NCBI GenBank assembly: GCA_964633225.1
Contig: CAZWFQ010000138.1
Coordinates: 1 to 6,192 of the forward strand
DNA from: JAKQIM01 sp964633225
GTDB lineage: Bacteria > Chloroflexota > Anaerolineae > Anaerolineales > UBA4823
Direction of reading: 5' to 3'
Length of the DNA: 6,192 nt
Shown here: positions 1-6,191 of the stretch, piece after piece
How the letters are laid out: every line of letters starts with the position of its first letter
Position numbering within the stretch: the first letter of the stretch is position 1
The notes under the pieces: generated by a model
What the model was told of the DNA's origin: nothing
Database searches by the model: none
The model's input: only the letters and a program-made list of their open reading frames with translations
Program-made: the position numbers and the translations under genes

Positions 1-1892
1 ATACGGTGAACACGGTTCCGCCGCAAACCCTGCTTGCTTATAAAGATCATGGCAAGGCGGCTGTGACCATTGAAGCAGAATTGCCTGATGCCCGGCAGAC
101 CATGGAGGCCCTAGAGGCCCTGGGAATCTCGATTGATAGAGTGACCCAAGAGTTGGAAGAAGAAGGGGTGGGTGCGTTTGCGGATGCATTCAGCGCTTTG
201 TTGGCCTCTGTTGAAGAGCGGCGCAGCACGGCAGTGAGGGCGCTTGGCCCCCTGGCACTGCCTGTGGCAGAGCGGGTGGCATCGATGCAGCATGAGCAGG
301 TGCCGGCACGTTTGCACGCCATTGATCCAACCCTGTGGACCGACGATCCGGGTGGGCAAGCGGAGATCCGCGTCCGCATGGGTTGGACGCTCCTGCATGA
401 AACCAGCCTGGAATTGCTGCGTCCTTTGAAGGAATTTGCCACAGAGGCGCACAAGGCTGGTATGACGCATGCGCTGCTGCTTGGCATGGGCGGCTCGTCG
501 CTGGCGCCCGAGACGATGCGGTTGATCTTGCCGCTAGGCGAGGATGGGCTGGACCTGGCGATCCTGGATTCGACCGACCCCGCCCAGGTGCTGGCGGCTG
601 CCCGGCGCGCTCCTGTGGGGCAAACGCTTTACATTGTTGCCAGCAAATCGGGCGGCACGGCTGAGGTCAATGCCTTTTTGGATTATTTCTGGCAGCGTGC
701 CCGGCGTGCCGTGGGTGCAAAGCGCGCCCCCGAACATTTTGTTGCCATTACAGATCCGGGCACTTCGCTGGAAAAGCTGGCAAAAGAGCGCCGATTCCGC
801 CGCGTGTTCGCGGCTGACCCCCATGTGGGCGGGCGTTATTCAGCCTTGACTGCCTTTGGGTTGGTGCCGGCGGCTTTGATGGGCTTGAATGTGGAGAAAC
901 TGTTGGAGCGGGCAGGTTGGATGGCGCACCAGTGTGCCGCGGATGTGCCGGCAGGACGCAATCCGGGCCTGGTCTTAGGGGCGGCGATGGCAGAGGCAGC
1001 TCGCTTGGGCCGCGATAAGTTGACCCTGATCAGCGATCCCGAGTTGGCACCATTAGGAGCCTGGCTGGAACAATTGATTGCAGAGAGCAGCGGCAAGCAA
1101 GGTCAGGGCATTGTCCCGATTGATGGTGAGCCGATCAAACCCCCTGCGGGTTATGGGCGTGACCGCATGTTCGTTTACCTGCGGCGCGACGGGCAATTTG
1201 ATCGCGTGGTACAGCGCTTGCAGAAGTCGGGGCAGCCTGTGCTGGTGTTCGATGTGCCAACCGGTGAGGATTTGGGGGCGGAGTTCTATCGCTGGGAGAT
1301 GGCGACCGCCTGTGCTTGCAGTGTCTTGGGGGTGAATGCGTTTGATCAGCCAGATGTGCAAGACAGTAAGACGCGCACTAAGGCCAAGATTGCTGTGTTC
1401 CAGGCAAAAGGTTGTTTTGAAGAGGGCCAGCCAACCTGGCAGGGGGAAGGCGTGCGTATCTATGGGGCTTTGCCAGCCGGAGTTAAGACCCTGGGACAAG
1501 CACTGAACGCCTTCTTGGCGCAAGCCCAGCCGGGCGATTATGTGGCCTTGAATGCTTATTTGCCGCGCACGATCCGAATGCAATCGGCACTGCGCCGCTT
1601 GCGCGTAGCCATCGGGCGACGCACGGGATTGGCAACAACCGTTGGATTCGGACCGCGTTTCTTGCATTCTACGGGCCAGCTGCATAAAGGTGGGGCCGAT
1701 AACGGCCTGTTTGTACAGATCACGGCTGATCCGGTGTTGGATATTGAAATCCCGGGCCAGGGGCTGCCGTTTGGGGCTTTAGAACGCGGCCAGTCATTGG
1801 GGGATCTGGAGGCTTTACAGGCGCGTGGGCGCCGTATACTGCGAATCCACCTGGAGCGGCCTGCTGCAATCCAAAAGCTGTTTGAGGGGTGA
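1..1892 (+). CDS. tal-pgi: Bifunctional transaldolase / glucose-6-phosphate isomerase, 5'-truncated by the window edge
   Basis: The gene enters from the left edge. The first full codons read T-V-N-T-V-P-P-Q-T, the conserved motif near the C-terminus of transaldolase, so the GTG at position 6 is an internal Val and not a start. Numbering from that Val, residues 1 to about 75 are the helical tail of transaldolase; its Schiff-base Lys lies outside the window. The rest is a cytoplasmic isomerase interconverting glucose-6-P and fructose-6-P. Visible motifs are GMGGSS (160-165) and SKSGGT (213-218) for phosphosugar binding, GGRYS (275-279), ESSGK with the likely catalytic Glu360, FDQPDVQDSK with the likely catalytic Lys455, and LHSTGQLHKGG with the likely His554. 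The His motif follows the Lys motif, unlike stand-alone isomerases. Complete fusions are about 930-950 residues, so roughly 320 are missing here. The gene ends in tandem TGA stops (1890-1895) and runs into the terminator at 1907. Family assignment is firm; the effect of the motif order is inference. Confidence 0.93.
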   Translation, partial: TVNTVPPQTLLAYKDHGKAAVTIEAELPDARQTMEALEALGISIDRVTQELEEEGVGAFADAFSALLASVEERRSTAVRALGPLALPVAERVASMQHEQVPARLHAIDPTLWTDDPGGQAEIRVRMGWTLLHETSLELLRPLKEFATEAHKAGMTHALLLGMGGSSLAPETMRLILPLGEDGLDLAILDSTDPAQVLAAARRAPVGQTLYIVASKSGGTAEVNAFLDYFWQRARRAVGAKRAPEHFVAITDPGTSLEKLAKERRFRRVFAADPHVGGRYSALTAFGLVPAALMGLNVEKLLERAGWMAHQCAADVPAGRNPGLVLGAAMAEAARLGRDKLTLISDPELAPLGAWLEQLIAESSGKQGQGIVPIDGEPIKPPAGYGRDRMFVYLRRDGQFDRVVQRLQKSGQPVLVFDVPTGEDLGAEFYRWEMATACACSVLGVNAFDQPDVQDSKTRTKAKIAVFQAKGCFEEGQPTWQGEGVRIYGALPAGVKTLGQALNAFLAQAQPGDYVALNAYLPRTIRMQSALRRLRVAIGRRTGLATTVGFGPRFLHSTGQLHKGGADNGLFVQITADPVLDIEIPGQGLPFGALERGQSLGDLEALQARGRRILRIHLERPAAIQKLFEG

Positions 1893-1906
1893 TGAATAAA
1901 AAGACT

Positions 1907-1950
1907 AACAGCCAAAAAGGCGGCGTCACTGCGCCGCCTTTTTGGCTGTT
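1907..1950. terminator. Bidirectional intrinsic terminator between convergent genes
   Basis: A perfect 19-bp inverted repeat (1907-1925 and 1932-1950) flanks a 6-nt loop, TCACTG. Its core is a 7-bp GC stem (GGCGGCG/CGCCGCC) with A5 before and T5 after, so transcripts of either strand form a GC hairpin followed by a U run. On the plus strand it starts 14 nt after the first stop of the tal-pgi gene. On the minus strand one arm encodes the last residues of the acyl-CoA ligase and the loop holds its TGA stop (1928-1926). The minus-strand transcript also meets a second T5 at 1902-1898, beyond the stem. Symmetry and placement between convergent genes make the call strong. Confidence 0.88.
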
Positions 1951-3620
1951 TCCAAATGCTCACGTACCAATTCGCGGCGCAGCACTTTGCCAACCGTGGT
2001 TTTAGGCAGCGCTGAGCGGAATTCAATCAGGCTGGGCACCTTAAAGGGAGCCATGTTTTGTTTACAGAATTCGCGCAGAGCTTCTTCGAGCATGGTTGCG
2101 CCTGGTTTTAACACAACCCAGGCTTTGACCATCTCTCCATGTTCGGGATCGGGCACGCCGGCCACACCCACCTCCTGTACTTTTGGATGCATGGCAATCA
2201 CTTCTTCGACTTCGCGTGGCCAGACCTGGTAGCCGCCTGGTTTGATCAACTCTTTTTTGCGGTCAACGATATAGAAATAACCATCTGCATCCATGCGGGC
2301 GATGTCGCCCGTGTGGAGCCAGCCATTTTGCAGCGTATCGTCGCTCTCGCTGGGCATGTTGTGATACCCTTTCATCACCTGAGGCCCGCGCAGTACCAGC
2401 TCGCCGATCTCGCCGGCGGGTAAGATGGTTGCGCCATCTTCCAGGCTGACGATGTGCGCCTCTACGTCTGGCAGCGGCAGACCGATTGAGCCAGGGCGAT
2501 TCTCTCCGAACATGGGATTGATATGAGTAGCGGTGGGTGCCTCTGATAAGCCATAGCCCTCGATGAGTTTGCCGCCCGTGCGCGCTTCAAATTTGTCTTT
2601 GGTTTCCCTCAGCAGGGGCGTTGATCCAGAGATGCAGGCCTTGATAGCATTCAGGTTATACTTGCCAGCCTGGACATGAGGGTGGTTGTTGATGGCGTTG
2701 TAGAGGTTGGGAACGCCAGGGAAGATGGATGTTTTGTATTTTTGAATGCTGGTGAGAATGTCTTTCAAATCGCGTGGGTTATGGATCAATACCATGGCTG
2801 CCCCAAGGCGCATGGCAAAGAGCATGCCCAAAACCATGCCATATACATGGTACAGTGGTATTGCCATCAGAATGGTTTCTTTTCCCTCTTCTGTTCCTAC
2901 CAGCCAGGTACGGATTTGCAATGTGTTGGCGACCAGGTTACGGTGTAGGGCTACGGCCCCTTTTGAGATACCCGTGGTGCCGCCGCTGTATTGAAACATG
3001 GCAGTGTCATCGGGGCCAATATCAACCTTGGGGCGGTCTGATGGTTTGTGGCGGGCAATGATCTCTTTCATCCAGAGATCGCCTTCAGCCAGGCTAATCT
3101 GGAGACCGTCTTTCTCTTTTTTGCCCAGGGTGAATAGTAAAGACTCGAAGGGAGGCAGATATTCCTTGATGTTTGTGACGATCACAGTGCGGATCTTGGT
3201 TTTGGGCTGGGCCTGTTTGATGGTTGGGTAGTGGTCACCCATTGCCAGGATCAACTCGATGCCGGCATCTTGGGCCTGGTGCTCAATCTCGCGTGGACTA
3301 TAAAGCGGATTGATCGCCACCACTACGCCGCCGGCTTTGAGGATGCCGAAATAAGCGATCACGAATTGGGGTGTATTGGGCATGAAGATGCCCACGCGAT
3401 CGCCCTTCTTTATTCCCAATGCTGCCAGCCCGGCTGCCAGGCAATCTGTCAGCTCGTCCATCTTTTTGAATGTAAGAACTGCGCCCTTGAAAATTGTGCA
3501 GGGGCTGTGGGGATATTTTTTGGCCGCGGCCTCAAGCATATTGAACGCAGTATCCTGAGGGTAATCAATTTGGTACGGCACACCTGGATCGTAATGTTTC
3601 AGCCAGGGACGATCATCCAT
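1926..3620 (-). CDS. Long-chain fatty acid--CoA ligase (AMP-forming, FadD-like)
   Basis: This 564-residue adenylate-forming enzyme activates a fatty acid with ATP to an acyl-adenylate and transfers it to CoA, feeding beta-oxidation or lipid synthesis; it is cytosolic or loosely membrane-bound. Core motifs are present in order: YSGGTTGISKG (211-221, phosphate-binding loop), YGLSEAPT (356-363), GWLHTGDI (433-440), the hinge region DRKKELIKPGGYQVWPREVE (453-472), and PKTTVGKVLRRE (539-550) with the likely catalytic Lys545. Length and the N-terminus (PWLKHYDPGVPYQIDYP) match full-length bacterial long-chain ligases. There is no signal peptide or obvious membrane segment. The ATG at 3620 follows an AGAGGAG ribosome site 7 nt upstream, and the start lies 22 bp inside miaA, so it is the last gene of the operon. 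Its stop lies in the terminator loop. Chain-length specificity is inferred from family; a medium-chain or other acyl substrate cannot be excluded, so no symbol is given. Confidence 0.92.
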   Translation of the reverse strand: MDDRPWLKHYDPGVPYQIDYPQDTAFNMLEAAAKKYPHSPCTIFKGAVLTFKKMDELTDCLAAGLAALGIKKGDRVGIFMPNTPQFVIAYFGILKAGGVVVAINPLYSPREIEHQAQDAGIELILAMGDHYPTIKQAQPKTKIRTVIVTNIKEYLPPFESLLFTLGKKEKDGLQISLAEGDLWMKEIIARHKPSDRPKVDIGPDDTAMFQYSGGTTGISKGAVALHRNLVANTLQIRTWLVGTEEGKETILMAIPLYHVYGMVLGMLFAMRLGAAMVLIHNPRDLKDILTSIQKYKTSIFPGVPNLYNAINNHPHVQAGKYNLNAIKACISGSTPLLRETKDKFEARTGGKLIEGYGLSEAPTATHINPMFGENRPGSIGLPLPDVEAHIVSLEDGATILPAGEIGELVLRGPQVMKGYHNMPSESDDTLQNGWLHTGDIARMDADGYFYIVDRKKELIKPGGYQVWPREVEEVIAMHPKVQEVGVAGVPDPEHGEMVKAWVVLKPGATMLEEALREFCKQNMAPFKVPSLIEFRSALPKTTVGKVLRRELVREHLETAKKAAQ

Positions 3621-4597
3621 TTAAAATCTCCTCTTATTTGACTGGCCCAGGCGTTGATTTGAGCAGCGATCTGTTGGCTTACATCCTCGTCCACCCGAAA
3701 CCAGTGGATCGAGGAATCTGTCTCTTTGAACCAGTTTGCCTGGCGGCGGACGAAGACGCGCGTGCGCCTTTTCATCAGCATCATTGCATCATCCATTGTC
3801 AGCGTTCCTTGCAAGTATTGGATCATTTCTGCATACCCGATGGCTGAAAGGGTGGGCAATCGGGGCGAATAGCCTTGGACCAGCAGGCGTTTGACCTCTT
3901 CGGCAAAGCCGGCCTCAATCATCCCTTCAATGCGTGCGTCGATGCGGGCATATAGTTCGGTTCGAGGCCGGGTGAGGCCAATTTGCAGAGCCTGGTATAG
4001 AGCGGGTTTGCGCTGCCTTTGGGATGAGAAACGCCGCCCAGTGCTCAAGATTACTTCGAGGGCGCGGATGGTGCGGCGTAAATTATGTGGGTCAATGGAT
4101 TCGGCGGCCTGGGGATCTAGTACTGCCAGCCGTTGGTGCAGGTTGAAGGGGCCAATCTCTTCGGACCAGCGTTCCAGGGCCTGGCGCAGGCGTGGGTCGG
4201 GCGCGGCCTGGGGGAGGTCCCATCCTTCGATCACGGCGTGGATATACTGCCCGGTGCCGCCAACCAGGAAGGGCAAGCGACCGCGTTGGTGGATGCTGGC
4301 AATTGCTTCTTGGGCGGCACGTTGAAAGACCGCCAGGTTCCAGATCTGATCGGGATTTGCGACATCAATCAGATGATGGGGAACGCGTGCCATTTCGGTC
4401 GGGGAAGGCTTGGCAGTACCGATATCCATGCCGCGGTACAACAGGCGCGAATCGGCTGAAACGATCTCACCATCCAGGCGTTCGGCCAGTTGGAGTGCAA
4501 TCTCGGTCTTGCCAACCGCGGTGGGTCCAACGATGAGAATGATGGGCGGTCGGGCAGATGTTTGGGATGCGGAGAGGAGCGGTTCAAGAGAAGGCAT
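3599..4597 (-). CDS. miaA: tRNA dimethylallyltransferase MiaA
   Basis: MiaA transfers the dimethylallyl group of DMAPP to N6 of A37 in tRNAs reading UNN codons, the first step toward i6A/ms2i6A; it is cytoplasmic and supports reading-frame maintenance. The 332-residue product has the P-loop GPTAVGKT (24-31), SADSRLLYRGMDIGTAKP (47-64) with the likely general base Asp49, VGGTGQY (112-118) with Thr115, DPHNLRRTIRALEV (169-182), IGYAEMIQYL (253-262) and RRTRVFVRRQANWF (277-290). These cover the whole family, and the length is normal. The ATG at 4597 is the only usable start: no ATG, GTG or TTG lies between it and the P-loop, and an in-frame TAA lies upstream. No convincing Shine-Dalgarno precedes it. 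It overlaps the end of yraN by 14 bp, so translation probably depends on reinitiation or coupling. Its 3' end overlaps the acyl-CoA ligase start by 22 bp and carries that gene's ribosome site. Confidence 0.97.
   Translation of the reverse strand: MPSLEPLLSASQTSARPPIILIVGPTAVGKTEIALQLAERLDGEIVSADSRLLYRGMDIGTAKPSPTEMARVPHHLIDVANPDQIWNLAVFQRAAQEAIASIHQRGRLPFLVGGTGQYIHAVIEGWDLPQAAPDPRLRQALERWSEEIGPFNLHQRLAVLDPQAAESIDPHNLRRTIRALEVILSTGRRFSSQRQRKPALYQALQIGLTRPRTELYARIDARIEGMIEAGFAEEVKRLLVQGYSPRLPTLSAIGYAEMIQYLQGTLTMDDAMMLMKRRTRVFVRRQANWFKETDSSIHWFRVDEDVSQQIAAQINAWASQIRGDFKWMIVPG
3628..3635 (-). promoter_or_regulatory. Ribosome binding site of the acyl-CoA ligase, inside miaA
   Basis: On the minus strand AAGAGGAG lies 7 nt before the ligase ATG (3620). 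It falls within the miaA codons for Arg-Gly near that protein's C-terminus. It is the clearest Shine-Dalgarno in the operon, and it suggests the ligase can recruit ribosomes itself as well as being coupled to miaA translation. Confidence 0.75.
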
Positions 4598-4952
4598 TTT
4601 CGAAGTGGGTGATCTGAGAGGGGGCGTCCTTTTTTATTCGCTGGATAGCCAGCACATCAATGCGCCAGTCCCCGTCTAGTTCGGGATGCTCTTGGATGTA
4701 ATATTGCGCAGACGCCAGGATATGTGCTTGCTTACGCGGTGTAACGGAAATTTCCGGCGGGCCAAATGTGGGTGTGCGGCGCGTTTTTACCTCCACGAAT
4801 ACGGTGAGGGTATCTTGCCGCACCAGTAAGTCGATCTCGCCATATGGAGTGCGTAAGTTGCGGGCCAGGATGGTGAATCCATGTTCCACAAGGTAGCGCG
4901 CGGCCAGGTCTTCTCCCAGCCGTCCTAATGATTGGCGCGCAGAGGGTCTCAT
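4584..4952 (-). CDS. yraN: YraN family protein (UPF0102), nuclease-fold
   Basis: A 122-residue protein of the YraN/UPF0102 family, which has an endonuclease-like (restriction-enzyme/Holliday-resolvase) fold; its cellular role is not settled. Numbering from the ATG, the visible signature is G-E at 13-14, GEIDLL (38-43, Asp41), FVEVKTR (52-58, Glu54 and Lys56) and RIDVLAI (97-103). Asp41, Glu54 and Lys56 form the expected D...ExK metal-binding arrangement, so the nuclease centre looks intact. The C-terminal HFENAF also matches the family's usual ending. I chose the ATG at 4952 because it overlaps the preceding glycosyltransferase stop as ATGA, a classic coupled junction. A GTG at 4958 would add two residues and is less likely. 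No strong Shine-Dalgarno is visible; only a weak GGTGG lies nearby. The 3' end overlaps miaA by 14 bp. Family assignment is secure; biochemical activity is not shown by sequence alone. Confidence 0.94.
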   Translation of the reverse strand: MRPSARQSLGRLGEDLAARYLVEHGFTILARNLRTPYGEIDLLVRQDTLTVFVEVKTRRTPTFGPPEISVTPRKQAHILASAQYYIQEHPELDGDWRIDVLAIQRIKKDAPSQITHFENAFS

Positions 4953-6145
4953 CGCCACCGGTCGAAGAAGCGTGCCACGCGAAAGCGTAACCCGCGCTTG
5001 TGATACTGGGATTGATCGATCAAATGCTTGTAGTGAGCAATCATGACCTTGATTGTGTGGCTAATATCATACTGCTCTGCGGCCTGGTAAGCCGCCGCGC
5101 CCATCGTTGTGCGTAGGTCATGTTCACTGACCAGGCGCGCCATTTTGGCGGTATACGCTGCCAGGTCGTCGGAGGATATGAAACCGGTTTTCCCATCTTC
5201 AATGGTATCTCCGACGCCAGGCGAGTCGATGCCTAAGACAGGCAGGCCGACCGCCATGGCCTCGATCACCGAAAGCGGGTGCACCTCAGTTATTGACGCG
5301 GTGACAAATGCATCGGCAGCCGCCAGGTAGCGCGGTAGATCTTGATAAGGGACCATGCCAATAAAGTGAATACGGCTGCTGACAGGAGAATGCCTGGCCT
5401 GGTGTTCAAGCTCTTCGCGAGCGGGTCCATCGCCGACAATTGCCAGGTGGACATTACCAAAAGCTTCGGCTACGCCCATGAAGGAGCGTAGTAAGAAGGA
5501 GAGATTCTTCTCGGGGGCAACGCGTCCCACATAAGCTAATAGGATATCGTCGGGCTGGATGCCCAGCACGCTGCGGTCCATTGGGGTCACTTCTGCACGG
5601 AGCGGTTCTATTGCCACACCGTTAGGCACAACTTCAACGGGGGCGTCTACGCCGAAGCCTTCGAGAACGCGCGCCATGCCTTTGGAAGGAGAAATGACCA
5701 TGCTGCAGGCACGGCAAAAGGACGGCAGATAGGCTTTTATGGCTGCTTCGCCCCAGGTGTCGGGCAGGATGGGCAGATAAGCCTGGGTATACAGGTCGTA
5801 ACGTGTATGATTGGTAAACACAACTGGAATGTTGCGTGGCCTGCAGTAGCGCAGGGCCAGCGAGCCGCTTACAAATGGGTGATGTACATGTGCGACATCC
5901 ATTGTATAAAGCAGGTGCCGGGCGCGTTTGCTGTAACTGAGGCTCAGGTAAAAGCCAGTGTCTACCAGGGGCAAAGCAGGCGAGCGGATTACATTGGCTT
6001 CGTCATCTGGGTAATCTAAATCTCCAAATGTGAAAATATATACCTCATGTCCTTGTTCTTCTAGCAGGCGCTTGTTCAATGAAATGTAATTCGTTATGCC
6101 GCTGACATGTGGTTTGTAGATATCGGTAAGCATTCCAATTTTCAT
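4949..6145 (-). CDS. Glycosyltransferase family 4 (GT-B fold)
   Basis: This 398-residue retaining glycosyltransferase would move a sugar from a nucleotide donor to a lipid or glycan acceptor at the cytoplasmic face of the membrane. The N-terminal domain opens with MKIGMLTDIYKPHVSG (1-16), the usual GT4 acceptor-side glycine loop, and TNHTRYDLY lies at 111-119. The C-terminal domain has VGRVAPEKN (206-214), with Arg208 and Lys213 contacting the donor diphosphate, and an EX7E motif (Glu287, Glu295) followed by AMAVGLPV. The N-terminal loop and THT-like segment resemble diacylglycerol glucosyltransferases and related lipid glycosyltransferases, but donor and acceptor cannot be fixed from sequence. 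There is no signal peptide or transmembrane segment; the C-terminus is basic and aromatic (RFRVARFFDRWR), which could help membrane association. The ATG at 6145 is preferred because GAGGA precedes it and a TTG at 6163 lies in the putative -10 box. It is the first gene of the operon and overlaps yraN by 4 bp. Confidence 0.92.
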   Translation of the reverse strand: MKIGMLTDIYKPHVSGITNYISLNKRLLEEQGHEVYIFTFGDLDYPDDEANVIRSPALPLVDTGFYLSLSYSKRARHLLYTMDVAHVHHPFVSGSLALRYCRPRNIPVVFTNHTRYDLYTQAYLPILPDTWGEAAIKAYLPSFCRACSMVISPSKGMARVLEGFGVDAPVEVVPNGVAIEPLRAEVTPMDRSVLGIQPDDILLAYVGRVAPEKNLSFLLRSFMGVAEAFGNVHLAIVGDGPAREELEHQARHSPVSSRIHFIGMVPYQDLPRYLAAADAFVTASITEVHPLSVIEAMAVGLPVLGIDSPGVGDTIEDGKTGFISSDDLAAYTAKMARLVSEHDLRTTMGAAAYQAAEQYDISHTIKVMIAHYKHLIDQSQYHKRGLRFRVARFFDRWR

Positions 6146-6149
6146 CTTG

Positions 6150-6154
6150 TCCTC
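6150..6154 (-). promoter_or_regulatory. Ribosome binding site of the GT4 glycosyltransferase
   Basis: GAGGA on the minus strand sits 4 nt before the ATG at 6145. The spacing is slightly short but usable. It decides the start in favour of ATG 6145 over the in-frame TTG at 6163, for which it would lie inside the coding sequence. Confidence 0.6.
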
Positions 6155-6162
6155 ACAGTTCA

Positions 6163-6191
6163 ATCCTACGTTAAGGTTGGGAAAACGTCAA
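6163..6191 (-). promoter_or_regulatory. Candidate sigma-70/sigma-A-type promoter of the four-gene operon
   Basis: On the minus strand TTGACG (6191-6186) matches five of six bases of the -35 consensus, and TAGGAT (6168-6163) matches four of six of the -10 consensus, with an optimal 17-bp spacer. Transcription would start near 6156 and give a leader of about 11 nt that just includes the ribosome site. The window ends one base upstream, so no further operator or upstream gene can be judged. The support is pattern only. Confidence 0.5.

Noticed and set aside
1053..1685. Open reading frame of 210 residues on the minus strand inside the tal-pgi gene
   Set aside because: It is fully antisense to a well-supported enzyme, shows no recognisable domain, and is an expected by-product of GC-rich codon use.
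1926..1945. AAAAAG run followed directly by a GC hairpin at the end of the acyl-CoA ligase, considered as a frameshift site
   Set aside because: The heptamer (C-AAA-AAG) is not a standard -1 site, there is no spacer before the stem, and the run is better explained as the A-tract of a bidirectional terminator.
1556..2026. Minus-strand open frame of 156 residues spanning the terminator
   Set aside because: It crosses the terminator and overlaps the ends of two solid genes in other frames; its composition (Arg/Ser/Pro-rich) is typical of a shadow frame.
3231..3641. Plus-strand open frame of 136 residues opposite the start of the acyl-CoA ligase
   Set aside because: It is antisense to the conserved N-terminal part of the ligase, has no ribosome site or domain I recognise, and reads as a shadow frame.
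4369..4635. In-phase slippery heptamer A-AAA-AAG near the end of yraN (4635-4629, minus strand) that could shift ribosomes by -1 into a frame open to 4369
   Set aside because: The shifted product would add about 85 Arg/Pro/Ser-rich residues that look like a shadow of miaA, the unshifted YraN already ends with the normal family C-terminus, and I see no clear downstream stimulatory structure.
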